Below are positions 34,701 through 41,449 of a stretch of 50,156 nucleotides of DNA, piece by piece; positions within the stretch are counted from its first letter, which is position 1; every line of letters begins with the position of its first letter. The stretch is from Bacteroidota bacterium. Lineage in GTDB: Bacteria > Bacteroidota > Bacteroidia > Chitinophagales > UBA10324. Below the pieces are notes generated by a model, which was not told the origin of the DNA, did no database searches, and worked only from the letters and a program-made list of their open reading frames with translations. The position numbers were made by a program, and so were the translations under genes. The stretch is from NCBI GenBank assembly GCA_018267315.1, contig JAFDYS010000013.1, forward strand, positions 1-50,156, read 5' to 3'.

Positions 34701-35401
34701 ACATCACCACCCCATTTGAGTTTCACCGTAGAAATATCAGCTCCCGGTTTGAGCACCAGGTTGTATTCAAACCCCGGCTTTTCCTTAGTGGTAAAGTAGA
34801 ATTCAACATCTACCGACGGGTATACGTCTTTGCAAGTGATCTTTTTGAACGTGCGGGCTTTGGCTGATTGCATTCCATAAGTGAAATATCCGCTTTGCAT
34901 ATCTTCTGCAATCATTTCAGCATTCGTATTGGCATCAGCCCATTCGAGTGTAATCACACATTCGGTGGTATTCACCTGTTCTTCTATCTCCTCCTCCGTC
35001 ATTCCTTTTCGCTTCATTTCTTCTTTCTGCTCCTCCGTGGGATGCTCGATTTTGCGCTGTAGAAAAACCAATCCATGCGCAGTGATCAGCACAGGCATAT
35101 CAAAGCCATCATAACTGTACCTGATAGCTCCCATATAGCCATACCCCTTGAGGGTATCGCCGAACTGTCCGGCATTTTCAATGAAAACATTTCCGCTACC
35201 GAACAAATCATTCCTCAATTCTTTGGTAGCGCCCTTAATAAAGCCCGGATGGCTTGCCAAAGATTTCTGTATACTCTCAACGGAAGTTTTATCTATTGTT
35301 TGAGCAGAAAGAATTAGGGGTGCGTTAATTAGAATTCCAGCACAGAGAGCCACATTAAGTGCATGGCCCAAACCGGGTTTCAGCCAATTCCTAACTCCCA
35401 T
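28736..35401 (-). CDS. Giant surface adhesin-like protein: DUF7948/SBBP-type N-terminus, 17 SprB-type repeats, T9SS type A sorting domain
   Basis: I start at MGVRNWLKPGLGHALN because a signal peptide follows (ALCAGILINAPLILSAQ); upstream codons look non-coding. Mature N-terminal residues resemble the DUF7948 domain found with SBBP repeats: FIENAGQFGD, ITLEWADANT, KKITCKDVYPSVDVEFYF. A beta-propeller-like segment with KDVDFDYDGNVYVTGG follows. Seventeen repeats of about 76 residues then run to near the end (see repeat entry). The C-terminal part holds ITLLNFSAE/VLLNWTT and a type A T9SS CTD (SINPNPFGEHFNM, ASGCYMLEG). At about 2221 residues it is the largest gene here. SprB-repeat proteins of Flavobacterium johnsoniae are motile surface adhesins for gliding; adhesion is the likely role. 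Confidence 0.9.
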   Translation of the reverse strand: MGVRNWLKPGLGHALNVALCAGILINAPLILSAQTIDKTSVESIQKSLASHPGFIKGATKELRNDLFGSGNVFIENAGQFGDTLKGYGYMGAIRYSYDGFDMPVLITAHGLVFLQRKIEHPTEEQKEEMKRKGMTEEEIEEQVNTTECVITLEWADANTNAEMIAEDMQSGYFTYGMQSAKARTFKKITCKDVYPSVDVEFYFTTKEKPGFEYNLVLKPGADISTVKLKWGGDVGRVQLKQDGSVRFKSALGAFDQSAPESYYSSEAGKVVLHPQLKDRLLTFHAAALDPKKTLVIDPFISSASNLTGTNTGKAKDVDFDYDGNVYVTGGGDGNVYQLAKYNSSGVWQWTFNGTLSIPSWTFGTYYGGWVVEKTTGSVYLGQGFNPTTGFKVIRINTNGLYDNYITTPNSNFLEDWKMYWSCNSGSPQILIAGGGTNSNNNFAVCTPPSTILTPLNVTGIPYSVSTGWAQDIADIIIDPVTSDMYTIYGSLYGTPSLSNKIYKNPSPYSGGTVAWNATSGFTVIQEIANRPYMTGGMIENSCNVFAINSSYLFYWDGKNLKAINKSTGAGVGTSLTVAANTALWSGGIIADECNHVFVGSTNGTIKVYLFNGAAFDDAAVADISVTGYSTKSVYDLAYDEAKTLLYASGDGFVASFNVSTYSCPSTSYTLSLFPDCATASVTSSISPSPPPGSTVTYELYIGPNLVNSNSTGTFTGLTPGITYTMIAYVNQICSGTSTTADFTLPGPALTVNSTNTDCGANTGTISASGSGGSLPYTFSIDGVTFQSSGNFTGLGAGVYPVTVKDASGCGTTDTITIINANGPSLTFSKTDASCSISNGTITANGTGGSPPLQYSIDGSTFQANNFFTGLSAGTYVLTVKDVTGCINEVTVTIGAVGGPSLTATPASTYCNTNNGSITAFATGGSLPLQYSLDGNNYQSSNVFTGLAGGTYTVTVKDANGCLATFTCTVANSTGPTVTASTTSATCGNSNGTITASGSGGTLPLQYSINGITFQSSSFFGGLTAGSYTVTIKDANGCTSTVNVTVSASNAPTVTATTTSAACNTSTGTITASGSGGTAPLTYSINGFTFQSSGFFSGLAPGTYTVLVKDANGCYGATTVTVTNTAGPSVSAVTTPTSCGADDGVISATGSGGTAPLTYSIDGSNFQGSGVFNSLATGSYTITVKDANGCISTVSVVLTNASGLSLSASSISTPCSGNNGSITAIASGGVGSLQYSIDGVTYQSDNQFTNVAAGNYTVTVVDVNGCTATTNVVVGIVFAPTVSVTTINANCNSDNGTINATGSGGTSPYEYSIDGSTFQSSGSFTGITPGTYTVTVMDAAGCTGTAVATVSNVGSGPAPDITVLIADDVPCVAGDQGEIKVIGTGGTGPYTYSIDGGPYDTENAFDISTPGTYTVTVKDANGCTASVSVTIGAVPGPTVTLTVTNSVCGSSTGSIVAVGNGDEPPFKYKLNSGTYQSSGSFTGLAPGTYTVTVKDNEGCTGSAVATVLSTGGPSVTLNSTNPTCGLSNGSIIATGSGGTAPLTYNLNNGSFQSSGTFTGLGPGTYTILVKDAVGCLNASTVTFTGVSSLSLSAAATGTSCGSVNGSITAQGNGGTAPLQYSINGTIYQSSGSFSGLASGNYTVWMADASGCITTTTVTVPATTQPVATAYSIGASCGNDNGSIVASVSGGTSPMIYSIDGITFQSSNTFSGLGAGAYTLTVQDANGCVNATTVNVGNISGPSLSVNSVSSKCGNANGSITGTGSGGTPPLMYSIDGITFQSSGTFTNVQAGTYTVTVQDNNGCIATKLVDVANVAGPSALSSTVVNTTCGSSNGEITASASGGTAPLQYSIDGVTYQAATTFNSLSAGTYTVWVKDANGCTKTVDVTILNLEGPNVAATPSSSSCFNDDGAITAIGSGGTGSLTYSIDGITFQSNNIFTGLAEGTYTVTTMDANGCTAITTATVSSIAAPSVSASTSSSMCGAGTITASAISGTPPYQFSIDGINFQSSNVFTCLADSTYTITVMDANGCIDTIVIVVSPVLPITLLNFSAEAVANVVLLNWTTVSEFNTDFFTVEKMMTHDQFLGFQITHAAGFSVLPLDYSAMDVHPWQGTNYYRLKLTDLDGHSTYSDLVSVYFKGDEKISINPNPFGEHFNMETNETLHRIRITDMLGNRVFEMNGNYTGSIRISLVGMASGCYMLEGEGESGFHSRQLIVKSRNDGF
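29285..33168 (-). repeat. Array of 17 SprB-type repeats (about 228 bp each) inside the adhesin gene
   Basis: Seventeen tandem coding units of about 76 residues share the pattern Cys near the start, NGSITAxGSGG, YSIDGxxFQSS, FTGLxxGTYTVTVKDANGC. Copies differ in many residues, so the array is old rather than newly amplified, yet the conserved blocks give enough identity for slippage or recombination. The ninth copy (ITVLIADDVPC with AGDQGEIKV) and the last (shortened MCGAGTITAS) are the most divergent. Confidence 0.9.
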
Positions 35402-35449
35402 TAACCCGTGGTAGAAAAAGGACATGAAGGTAGTTATGTGCACCGCTTT

Positions 35450-35457
35450 CAAAATTA
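35450..35457 (-). promoter_or_regulatory. Possible -7 promoter element of the giant adhesin gene
   Basis: On the minus strand the bases read TAATTTTG, a TAnnTTTG match 48 nt upstream of the chosen ATG. No good -33 element was found. Confidence 0.25.
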
Positions 35458-35590
35458 GAAAAAGCCAGTGCCTGTAGTAATGACATACTCCCCATTGTGT
35501 GAAAAAAGGTTCTGAACGGGCTATACTTTGTCTGAACTGTCCGTAGCTCACCCTGAAACGGGAAGCGCAATGCCCCGGAAAGCCGGTTAA

Positions 35591-36811
35591 TTATTCGAAG
35601 CGGAGGGCTTTGACCGGGGAAATTCTGGACACCAGAAACGAAGGAACCATGAGCGTAATGAGGCAAACGAGCAACGTCCCGATGTTGACTGCAATGATGT
35701 AAGCCGGTTGCAACAATACCGGCGCCATGGACACGTAATACGACGACTCATCGAGTGTGATGATGTGAAAATATTTCTGTGCAAGACTCACGCCGATGCC
35801 GATCACATTTCCCAACAGCAACCCGAAGCCCGTAATGTACATGGCATGATACAGAAAAATTTTCCGGATCATCCAGTTCGATCCACCCAGCGACTTAAGT
35901 GTGCCGATCATATTGGTGCGTTCGAGGATGAGGATGAGCAAAACGGTTGACATATTGATAACGGCAACAATGATCATGAGAATGATGATTACCCGTTCAT
36001 TCATGTTTTGAAGATCAAGCCAGTCAAACAGGTTGGGATTAATCTGTTTCATCGTTTTTGCCTGCAGCTTTTCTCCAATGAAGTCGTGGTTGACCGTGCG
36101 GCCGATTTCATCCAGCTGATTCACATCATTGATGTATACTTCGAAACCACCCACCTGGTCAGCTCCCCAATTATTAAGACGCTGGATTAGCCCGATATCC
36201 ACCAGGGCGTAAAGGCGGTCATATTCATCAAGGCCGGTCCTGTAAATACCTGTCACTTCCAGTTTGCGGTAGCGCATGGGCTGTTGGATGAAATAGACAA
36301 GGACATGATCACCTACTTTCAGCTTCAGCCGATCAGCCGTGGGTTCTGAAATGATGATTTTGGATTTCGAAACAGAATCGCCCGCCTGAAAAATGCTGCC
36401 ATCCACGATGTATTTCTTCAGGAAACTCCAGTCGAAATCGCGCCCGATCCCGCGCAGCACAATGCCTTCAATCTCTGAATCGGTTTTCATAATGCCTGCC
36501 TTGGTGGCAAATACCTGTATATGCCGCACACCCGGCATTTTTTCCAACGACGGATAGAACGGCTGGCTCATACTTACCGCTTCTTCACCATAATCACTGC
36601 TTTGCTCATAGCTGCGAATGGCTATATGCCCCCAGAATCCAAATACTTTTTCACTAATCTCTTTCTGAAATCCGTTCACGATAGCCCCGGCAATTATCAT
36701 CACCGCCACGCTCAATGCAACAGCCACCATAGCCACGCGAATCACGAACCTCGAAAACGAAGACCCGGAATGAAAGGCCAGCCGGCGGGAGATGAAATAG
36801 GAAAGATTCAT
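35591..36811 (-). CDS. FtsX/LolE-like ABC transporter permease subunit
   Basis: The 406-residue protein has the MacB/FtsX layout. One N-terminal membrane helix (about 25-50, VAMVAVALSVAVMIIAGAIV) is followed by a large periplasmic domain (50-265), then three C-terminal helices (about 270-298, 318-345, 365-395) ending in SRISPVKALRFE, the typical end of this family. The periplasmic part matches LolC/LolE-type proteins (GVRHIQVFATKAGIMKT, VLRGIGRDFDW). Such permeases extract lipoproteins or transport other envelope substrates with an ATPase partner, which is not adjacent. It is divergent from namZ with only 50 bp between starts. Confidence 0.9.
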   Translation of the reverse strand: MNLSYFISRRLAFHSGSSFSRFVIRVAMVAVALSVAVMIIAGAIVNGFQKEISEKVFGFWGHIAIRSYEQSSDYGEEAVSMSQPFYPSLEKMPGVRHIQVFATKAGIMKTDSEIEGIVLRGIGRDFDWSFLKKYIVDGSIFQAGDSVSKSKIIISEPTADRLKLKVGDHVLVYFIQQPMRYRKLEVTGIYRTGLDEYDRLYALVDIGLIQRLNNWGADQVGGFEVYINDVNQLDEIGRTVNHDFIGEKLQAKTMKQINPNLFDWLDLQNMNERVIIILMIIVAVINMSTVLLILILERTNMIGTLKSLGGSNWMIRKIFLYHAMYITGFGLLLGNVIGIGVSLAQKYFHIITLDESSYYVSMAPVLLQPAYIIAVNIGTLLVCLITLMVPSFLVSRISPVKALRFE

Positions 36812-36861
36812 GAACGTTGCAGGTGCAAATTCGAATTTACTTTCTTCGCAGAAGCAAAAAT

Positions 36862-38070
36862 ATGCGCAGCCGGTTCACATCAAGTTTATGCATTGCCATA
36901 TACGTTTCTATTTTTTGCTGCCATATAGCATGGTCGCAGCAAATACCCGGAAGTGCAGGTCAGGTAATCACCGGCGCAGAACGCATGAGTGAATACCTTC
37001 CGCTGACTCAAGGAAAAAAACTGGCGCTGGTGGTGAATCAAACATCCGTTGTCGGCAAAACGCATTTGGTTGATACGTTGCTTTCGCTCCACCAGCAGGT
37101 GCAGAAAATATTTGCACCCGAACATGGTTTTCGCGGAATCGCAGATGCCGGTGAAGAGATTTCAAGTTCCTTGGATGCCAAAACCGGAATACCCATCATC
37201 TCTATATACGGAAAAAACAATAAGCCGGGCGCTGATCAACTGAAAGATGTTGATTTGGTTATTTACGACATACAGGATGTGGGTGTTCGGTTTTATACTT
37301 ACGTATCCACGCTGCATTTTGTAATGGAAGCATGCGCTGAAAACCGCGTGCCGCTGCTTATCCTTGACCGTCCTGATCCGAATGGCTTTTATGTAGATGG
37401 CCCCATACTCGACAGCGCACACCATTCTTTCGTAGGTGTTGATCCCGTTCCGATTGTTTACGGAATGACGGCGGCTGAATATGCACGCATGCTGCAGGGA
37501 GAAAAGTGGATTGACAGTATAGGACATCTCGAGTTGCACTGGATCACATGCAAAAACTACGATCATAATACACTCTACCAATTGCCGGTAAATCCGTCCC
37601 CCAACCTGCGGAGCATGACGGCTATTTACCTTTATCCGTCGCTTTGTTTATTTGAAGGAACCCGGGTGAGTGTTGGCAGGGGAACGGATAAACCCTTTAT
37701 GATTTTTGGATATCCCGGTTACCCCGCGGGTAACATGAAATTCAGACCGGAGAGTGTATCCGGCGCAAAAAATCCCCCATACCTCGGTGTGGAATGTTCC
37801 GGTCATGATCTTTCCGGTCTCAACAGCGGTTTTTTTCTGGAACGCAAACGGCTTTACCTGCAATGGCTGATGGAGAGCTATAAGTATTATCCGAAGAAAG
37901 AAGAATTCTTCACGTCGTACTTCAACACGCTGGCCGGCAACGATCAATTGCGGAAACAAATCGAAGAAGGAACGCCGGAGATGGAAATTTACCGGAGTTG
38001 GGAACCGGGGCTTTCCAAGTTTAAGCAGATACGAAAAAAGTATTTGCTCTATGAAGATTTTGCAAACTGA
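36862..38070 (+). CDS. Exo-beta-N-acetylmuramidase NamZ-type (DUF1343)
   Basis: I use ATG 36862, which begins a signal peptide (RFTSSLCIAIYVSIFCCHIAWSQ); a TTG 15 codons earlier lies in the opposite gene's start region. The DUF1343 domain fills the rest: LALVVNQTSVVG, FAPEHGFRGIADAGEE, YDIQDVGVRFYTYVSTL, DRPDPNG and YLYPSLCLFEGTRVSVGRGTDKPF. NamZ enzymes remove terminal MurNAc from peptidoglycan fragments, complementing NagZ (which removes GlcNAc). A NagZ-type fusion gene lies at the start of this window, so both exo-enzymes are encoded within 40 kb. fmt follows 27 bp downstream. Confidence 0.9.
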   Translation: MRSRFTSSLCIAIYVSIFCCHIAWSQQIPGSAGQVITGAERMSEYLPLTQGKKLALVVNQTSVVGKTHLVDTLLSLHQQVQKIFAPEHGFRGIADAGEEISSSLDAKTGIPIISIYGKNNKPGADQLKDVDLVIYDIQDVGVRFYTYVSTLHFVMEACAENRVPLLILDRPDPNGFYVDGPILDSAHHSFVGVDPVPIVYGMTAAEYARMLQGEKWIDSIGHLELHWITCKNYDHNTLYQLPVNPSPNLRSMTAIYLYPSLCLFEGTRVSVGRGTDKPFMIFGYPGYPAGNMKFRPESVSGAKNPPYLGVECSGHDLSGLNSGFFLERKRLYLQWLMESYKYYPKKEEFFTSYFNTLAGNDQLRKQIEEGTPEMEIYRSWEPGLSKFKQIRKKYLLYEDFAN

Positions 38071-38097
38071 ATCGCGAAAGGAGAACAGCAGTCATTC

Positions 38098-39015
38098 ATG
38101 AAAATCATTTTTCTGGGTACCCCCGATTTCGCCGTTCCGTCATTGGAAATACTGTTACGTGCCGGATATGATATAACCGCCGTAATCACGGCTCCGGATA
38201 AACCGGCCGGCCGGGGTATGCACCTGCATCCATCAGCCGTGAAAAAGTATGCAGTAGCACACGGGCTCAAAGTGTTGCAGCCGGATAAACTGAAAAACGA
38301 AAATTTTCTTGCTGATCTCAAATCACTCCAGCCCGATTTGGCTGTGGTGGTGGCATTCAGGAAACTGCCGGAAGCGGTATGGGCGATGCCGCGGCTCGGC
38401 ACATTCAATCTGCATGCTTCACTGCTTCCGCAATACCGCGGCGCCGCCCCGATCAATTGGGCCATCATCAATGGCGAAACTGAAACCGGTGCAACCACTT
38501 TTTTTCTTACCCACGAAATTGACACCGGCAAAATCATTATGCAGCGAAAAACTGAAATAGGCGCTGAAGAAACTGCCGGCGAACTGCACGACCGGTTGAA
38601 AGTGATCGGCGCGGAACTGGTATTACAAACTGTTAGACAAATTGAAAACTATTCCTTGAAACTTTCAGAGCAACTATCACCGGCCGAGCTGAAGAAAGCG
38701 CCGAAGATTTTCACCGAAGATTGCCGGATTGATTTCAGCAAATCAGTTGACGAAGTTTTTAATCTCATTCGTGGAGTGTCACCCTACCCTGCTGCTTTCA
38801 CTTCCTTTCAGGGTACCATGCTAAAGATTTTCCGCTGCCGAAAAATCATGGATGCTCCACCGGCAGCAGCGGTGGGCTCATTTTCCACCGATGGAAAAAG
38901 TTATTTACGGTTTGCCTGCCGTGATGGCTGGATTGAAGCAACCGAACTGCAGGCAGAAGGAAAAAAGAAGATGAGCACTGAAGAATTTCTGCGCGGTTAT
39001 CGAATGAAATCCTGA
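38098..39015 (+). CDS. fmt: Methionyl-tRNA formyltransferase
   Basis: Fmt formylates initiator Met-tRNA. The 305 residues have MKIIFLGTPDFAVPSLE at the start, the catalytic set N104, H106 (FNLHASLLPQYRGAAPI) and D142 (HEIDTGKI), and a C-terminal OB-like domain from about 205 that binds tRNA. VVVAFRKLPEAVW instead of the proteobacterial VVVAYGxILP is usual for Bacteroidota. def is not adjacent. It is probably co-transcribed with namZ. Its stop lies one base from that of the convergent deiodinase-like gene. Confidence 0.96.
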   Translation: MKIIFLGTPDFAVPSLEILLRAGYDITAVITAPDKPAGRGMHLHPSAVKKYAVAHGLKVLQPDKLKNENFLADLKSLQPDLAVVVAFRKLPEAVWAMPRLGTFNLHASLLPQYRGAAPINWAIINGETETGATTFFLTHEIDTGKIIMQRKTEIGAEETAGELHDRLKVIGAELVLQTVRQIENYSLKLSEQLSPAELKKAPKIFTEDCRIDFSKSVDEVFNLIRGVSPYPAAFTSFQGTMLKIFRCRKIMDAPPAAAVGSFSTDGKSYLRFACRDGWIEATELQAEGKKKMSTEEFLRGYRMKS

Positions 39016-39016
39016 T

Positions 39017-40339
39017 TCAGAGTTTCATAATTTTAATCGCCTGATCGCCCGCCTTCAGAATGTAAACTCCTGATGGTAGATTGGTGAGGTTGAGATGAAC
39101 CGTATCGGAAGTAAGCGGGAAGTATACAATTCTTTTTCCTGCCAGATCATACAAATTGAGTTGTTCGCCGGCAGGCAAGTTGTTGTTCAGCACCACTTCT
39201 ACTTCACCATACGTTGGGTTGGGATAAGCTTTTGCCTGACCGGGTTGTTCAAGCATGGTACTTACCTTGAATAATTGCTGAACCTCTTCATCGCTGGAAT
39301 AATGATTTCTGAAAATCACAACCACACTTCCGCTGTCTTCAGCATCCGTAGTATAAAAGTCGAGTGTGAAGAGTTGGCTGGCTCCCGGTGCAAGGTAAAG
39401 GGTGGCCGAGTCAACAGTAGGCGAATAACACACATCAGAGCACAGAGAAGTATTCCAACCTTCAGGATATGATTCCAGTTTCTTGACCAAATCTATCTGA
39501 ACGCCGGAAGCAAGATCACTGTTTTTTAAGGTTGCATGAATATATGCTGTAGTGCCGGGTTCCGTATGAACATTGGGATCGTCAGTTAATTCAATTTGAA
39601 AATGCCCGTCGTAGGTTGCCGAATCCTGTCCATTGCCATTTCCTAATAACAGGTTTATGTCATTGGCCATGTTTTCCGGGGGTTGGTTGAACCACCCGTG
39701 CTTGGAAAAAATCACTCCATCCGGTCTAATCAAATACGCGGTGTTTGGGCCGCACTGAAAGTTCACCCAAAAGTTGTTGCAGGGTCCGTCAATCAGCACC
39801 GGCACGTCAGTTACCAGGTTCTTTAGCATGGTATCAACCAACTGGCGGCGTTCACCGTATGTAGTGGGCTGCCGGTAAAAAACTCCTTCAAGGAGATTTT
39901 GTTGCGAAACATTAACATACCCGTAATAAGGACTAATGTCAGTGTCGGGATGCGCTTCCACGGTATATACGATACGAATGGTGACCTCTTCACCAAACAT
40001 TGCCTGCAACTCATTGAGTTCATTCAAGTGATTGCGGAACACGGGGCAAGTGTAACTTCCTACAACGAGTAAAACCGGTTTACCTATTTCAAGGGTTGAT
40101 TTCAGATTGAATGGCTGCCCGGAATGATCGTAGAGAGTAAAATCAGGAATCGTGTCGCTGATATTGTATCCGAGGGTATCGAAGCCGCCACCAAGGCGCA
40201 GAGGAATCTCACAAATCTGATTTGAATCAGCCGGTAATTCTGTAAGTCCAATGGAAGGTTTAAGAATTACCTGCGCCATTAAGTTGGTGCTAAACAAAGT
40301 AGTAAGTAAAACGCTTAACCATCCTGGGCGAAAATGCAT
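39017..40339 (-). CDS. T9SS-exported thioredoxin-fold protein resembling iodothyronine deiodinases (Cys form)
   Basis: I start at MHFRPGWLSVLLTTLF, since a signal peptide (to NLMAQ, residue 23) begins there; the longer frame starts inside dapF. Residues about 65-215 are a thioredoxin-like domain. The active-site region GSYTCPVFR (C98) matches the deiodinase GSCT-Sec-PPF site with Cys in place of selenocysteine. YTVEAHPDT (E128, H130) matches the deiodinase EAH segment. Residues 235-350 look like a beta domain, and the C-terminus (KAYPNPTYGEVEV to PSGVYILKAGD) is a type A T9SS sorting domain. A surface or secreted redox or dehalogenase-type activity is possible; the substrate is unknown. Confidence 0.82.
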   Translation of the reverse strand: MHFRPGWLSVLLTTLFSTNLMAQVILKPSIGLTELPADSNQICEIPLRLGGGFDTLGYNISDTIPDFTLYDHSGQPFNLKSTLEIGKPVLLVVGSYTCPVFRNHLNELNELQAMFGEEVTIRIVYTVEAHPDTDISPYYGYVNVSQQNLLEGVFYRQPTTYGERRQLVDTMLKNLVTDVPVLIDGPCNNFWVNFQCGPNTAYLIRPDGVIFSKHGWFNQPPENMANDINLLLGNGNGQDSATYDGHFQIELTDDPNVHTEPGTTAYIHATLKNSDLASGVQIDLVKKLESYPEGWNTSLCSDVCYSPTVDSATLYLAPGASQLFTLDFYTTDAEDSGSVVVIFRNHYSSDEEVQQLFKVSTMLEQPGQAKAYPNPTYGEVEVVLNNNLPAGEQLNLYDLAGKRIVYFPLTSDTVHLNLTNLPSGVYILKAGDQAIKIMKL

Positions 40340-40407
40340 GCGTGATGATTTGATGTTGAAGTGGCAAAAAGCGTGCACAATCTTCAAACAACGCAAACAC
40401 AAAATGT

Positions 40408-41190
40408 TTAAACCATCGCCTCCCCTGAAAAAACAAAAGTTGCCGGTCCATGAAGAAAGACCCCGGAGAAATCTTGATTCCTCCGATAAAAGGAGATGGA
40501 AAGCTTGCCGCCGGGCGCCCCAATCAACCACTCTTCCGATCCTTCTGCATATGGATTTGACAGAAGTGATGCAGCAATGGCCACAGCCACAGTTCCCGTT
40601 CCGCATGAGAGCGTTTCATCCTCCACACCGCGCTCATAGGTTCGCATCTGAAGCTGACCATTTTTCATTGCCACGAAGTTGACATTGATTCCTTCAACTT
40701 TGTATTCAGGTGAATTGCGAATCCCTTTGCCCAGAGAAACCACGTCAATGGATTCCACGTCATCCACAAACGTAACGTAGTGAGGTGAGCCGGTGTTCAG
40801 AACGAATGCATCTCCCGATTTCGTAACTCCGCTCACATTGCTCATGCTCAACTTAACCCCGTTGCCCGTGACCGTGGCCTCATGAATGCCATCGGCTGCA
40901 AGGAACCGGACTTCATTGCCGCACAGCCCCAGTTTTTGGGCATAGATGACGGCGCAGCGGCCGCCATTGCCGCACATAGTGCCCTTTCCTCCATCAGCAT
41001 TGAAGTAGATCATTTCAAAGTCAACTCCTTCTTTTTTCTGAATCAGAATTAAACCATCAGCACCGATCCCGAATCTTCTGTGACAAAGCAGGGTGATTTG
41101 TTCAACTGTGAGCGAAATTTTTCCGGAAGTATTATCCATCAAAATGAAATCGTTGCCGGTACCATGAAATTTTTCGAAGGGCAGTGTCAT
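40408..41190 (-). CDS. dapF: Diaminopimelate epimerase
   Basis: DapF converts LL-DAP to meso-DAP for lysine and peptidoglycan synthesis. I start at MTLPFEKFHGTGNDF, the canonical N-terminus. The two catalytic cysteines are in MCGNGGRC (C73) and LSCGTGTVAVA (C196), with GIGADGLI and NFVAMKNG as further family motifs. Length of 260 residues is usual. The gene's N-terminal region is free of overlap, but the adjacent deiodinase-like ORF could be read into it if its longest frame were used, so that was rejected. Its presence supports DAP-type wall chemistry, matching the NlpC/P60 peptidases in the window. Confidence 0.95.
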   Translation of the reverse strand: MTLPFEKFHGTGNDFILMDNTSGKISLTVEQITLLCHRRFGIGADGLILIQKKEGVDFEMIYFNADGGKGTMCGNGGRCAVIYAQKLGLCGNEVRFLAADGIHEATVTGNGVKLSMSNVSGVTKSGDAFVLNTGSPHYVTFVDDVESIDVVSLGKGIRNSPEYKVEGINVNFVAMKNGQLQMRTYERGVEDETLSCGTGTVAVAIAASLLSNPYAEGSEEWLIGAPGGKLSISFYRRNQDFSGVFLHGPATFVFSGEAMV

Positions 41191-41299
41191 GATCGTCTGT
41201 AAAATTAGCAGATGAAAAAGTAGCGGATCGGACACATAAGAAATCCCGTTAAAGTTGCGTTAAACGAAATGATGAGAAAAGCGGTATAGAACCACGTAG

Positions 41300-41307
41300 T
41301 AATTTTG
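41300..41307 (+). promoter_or_regulatory. Possible -7 element (TAnnTTTG) upstream of the DegP-type protease gene
   Basis: TAATTTTG lies about 143 nt before the ATG. The distance would give a long leader, so it may be chance. The 259-bp region between dapF and this gene otherwise shows no clear element. Confidence 0.2.
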
Positions 41308-41449
41308 TGGTGGCAGGTAACAATTTCACCGCGCAAATCGTCAGGAAAAAAATTCAACATAACGAACAAACTCTTTACACGTTCCGTTATTGCCTTTTTG
41401 ACAGAGGCACATTTCTTGAATAATTCAAACAAACAAAACATTTGATAAA

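Noticed and set aside
40340..40606. Longer N-terminus of the deiodinase-like protein
   Set aside because: The extra 89 codons overlap dapF coding on the same strand and precede a clear signal peptide, so the internal ATG at 40339 is the better start.
41205..41441. 78-codon minus-strand frame between dapF and the protease gene
   Set aside because: Hydrophobic and Cys-rich without a family match, no ribosome-binding site, and it fills the promoter region of the protease gene. Not convincing as a gene.
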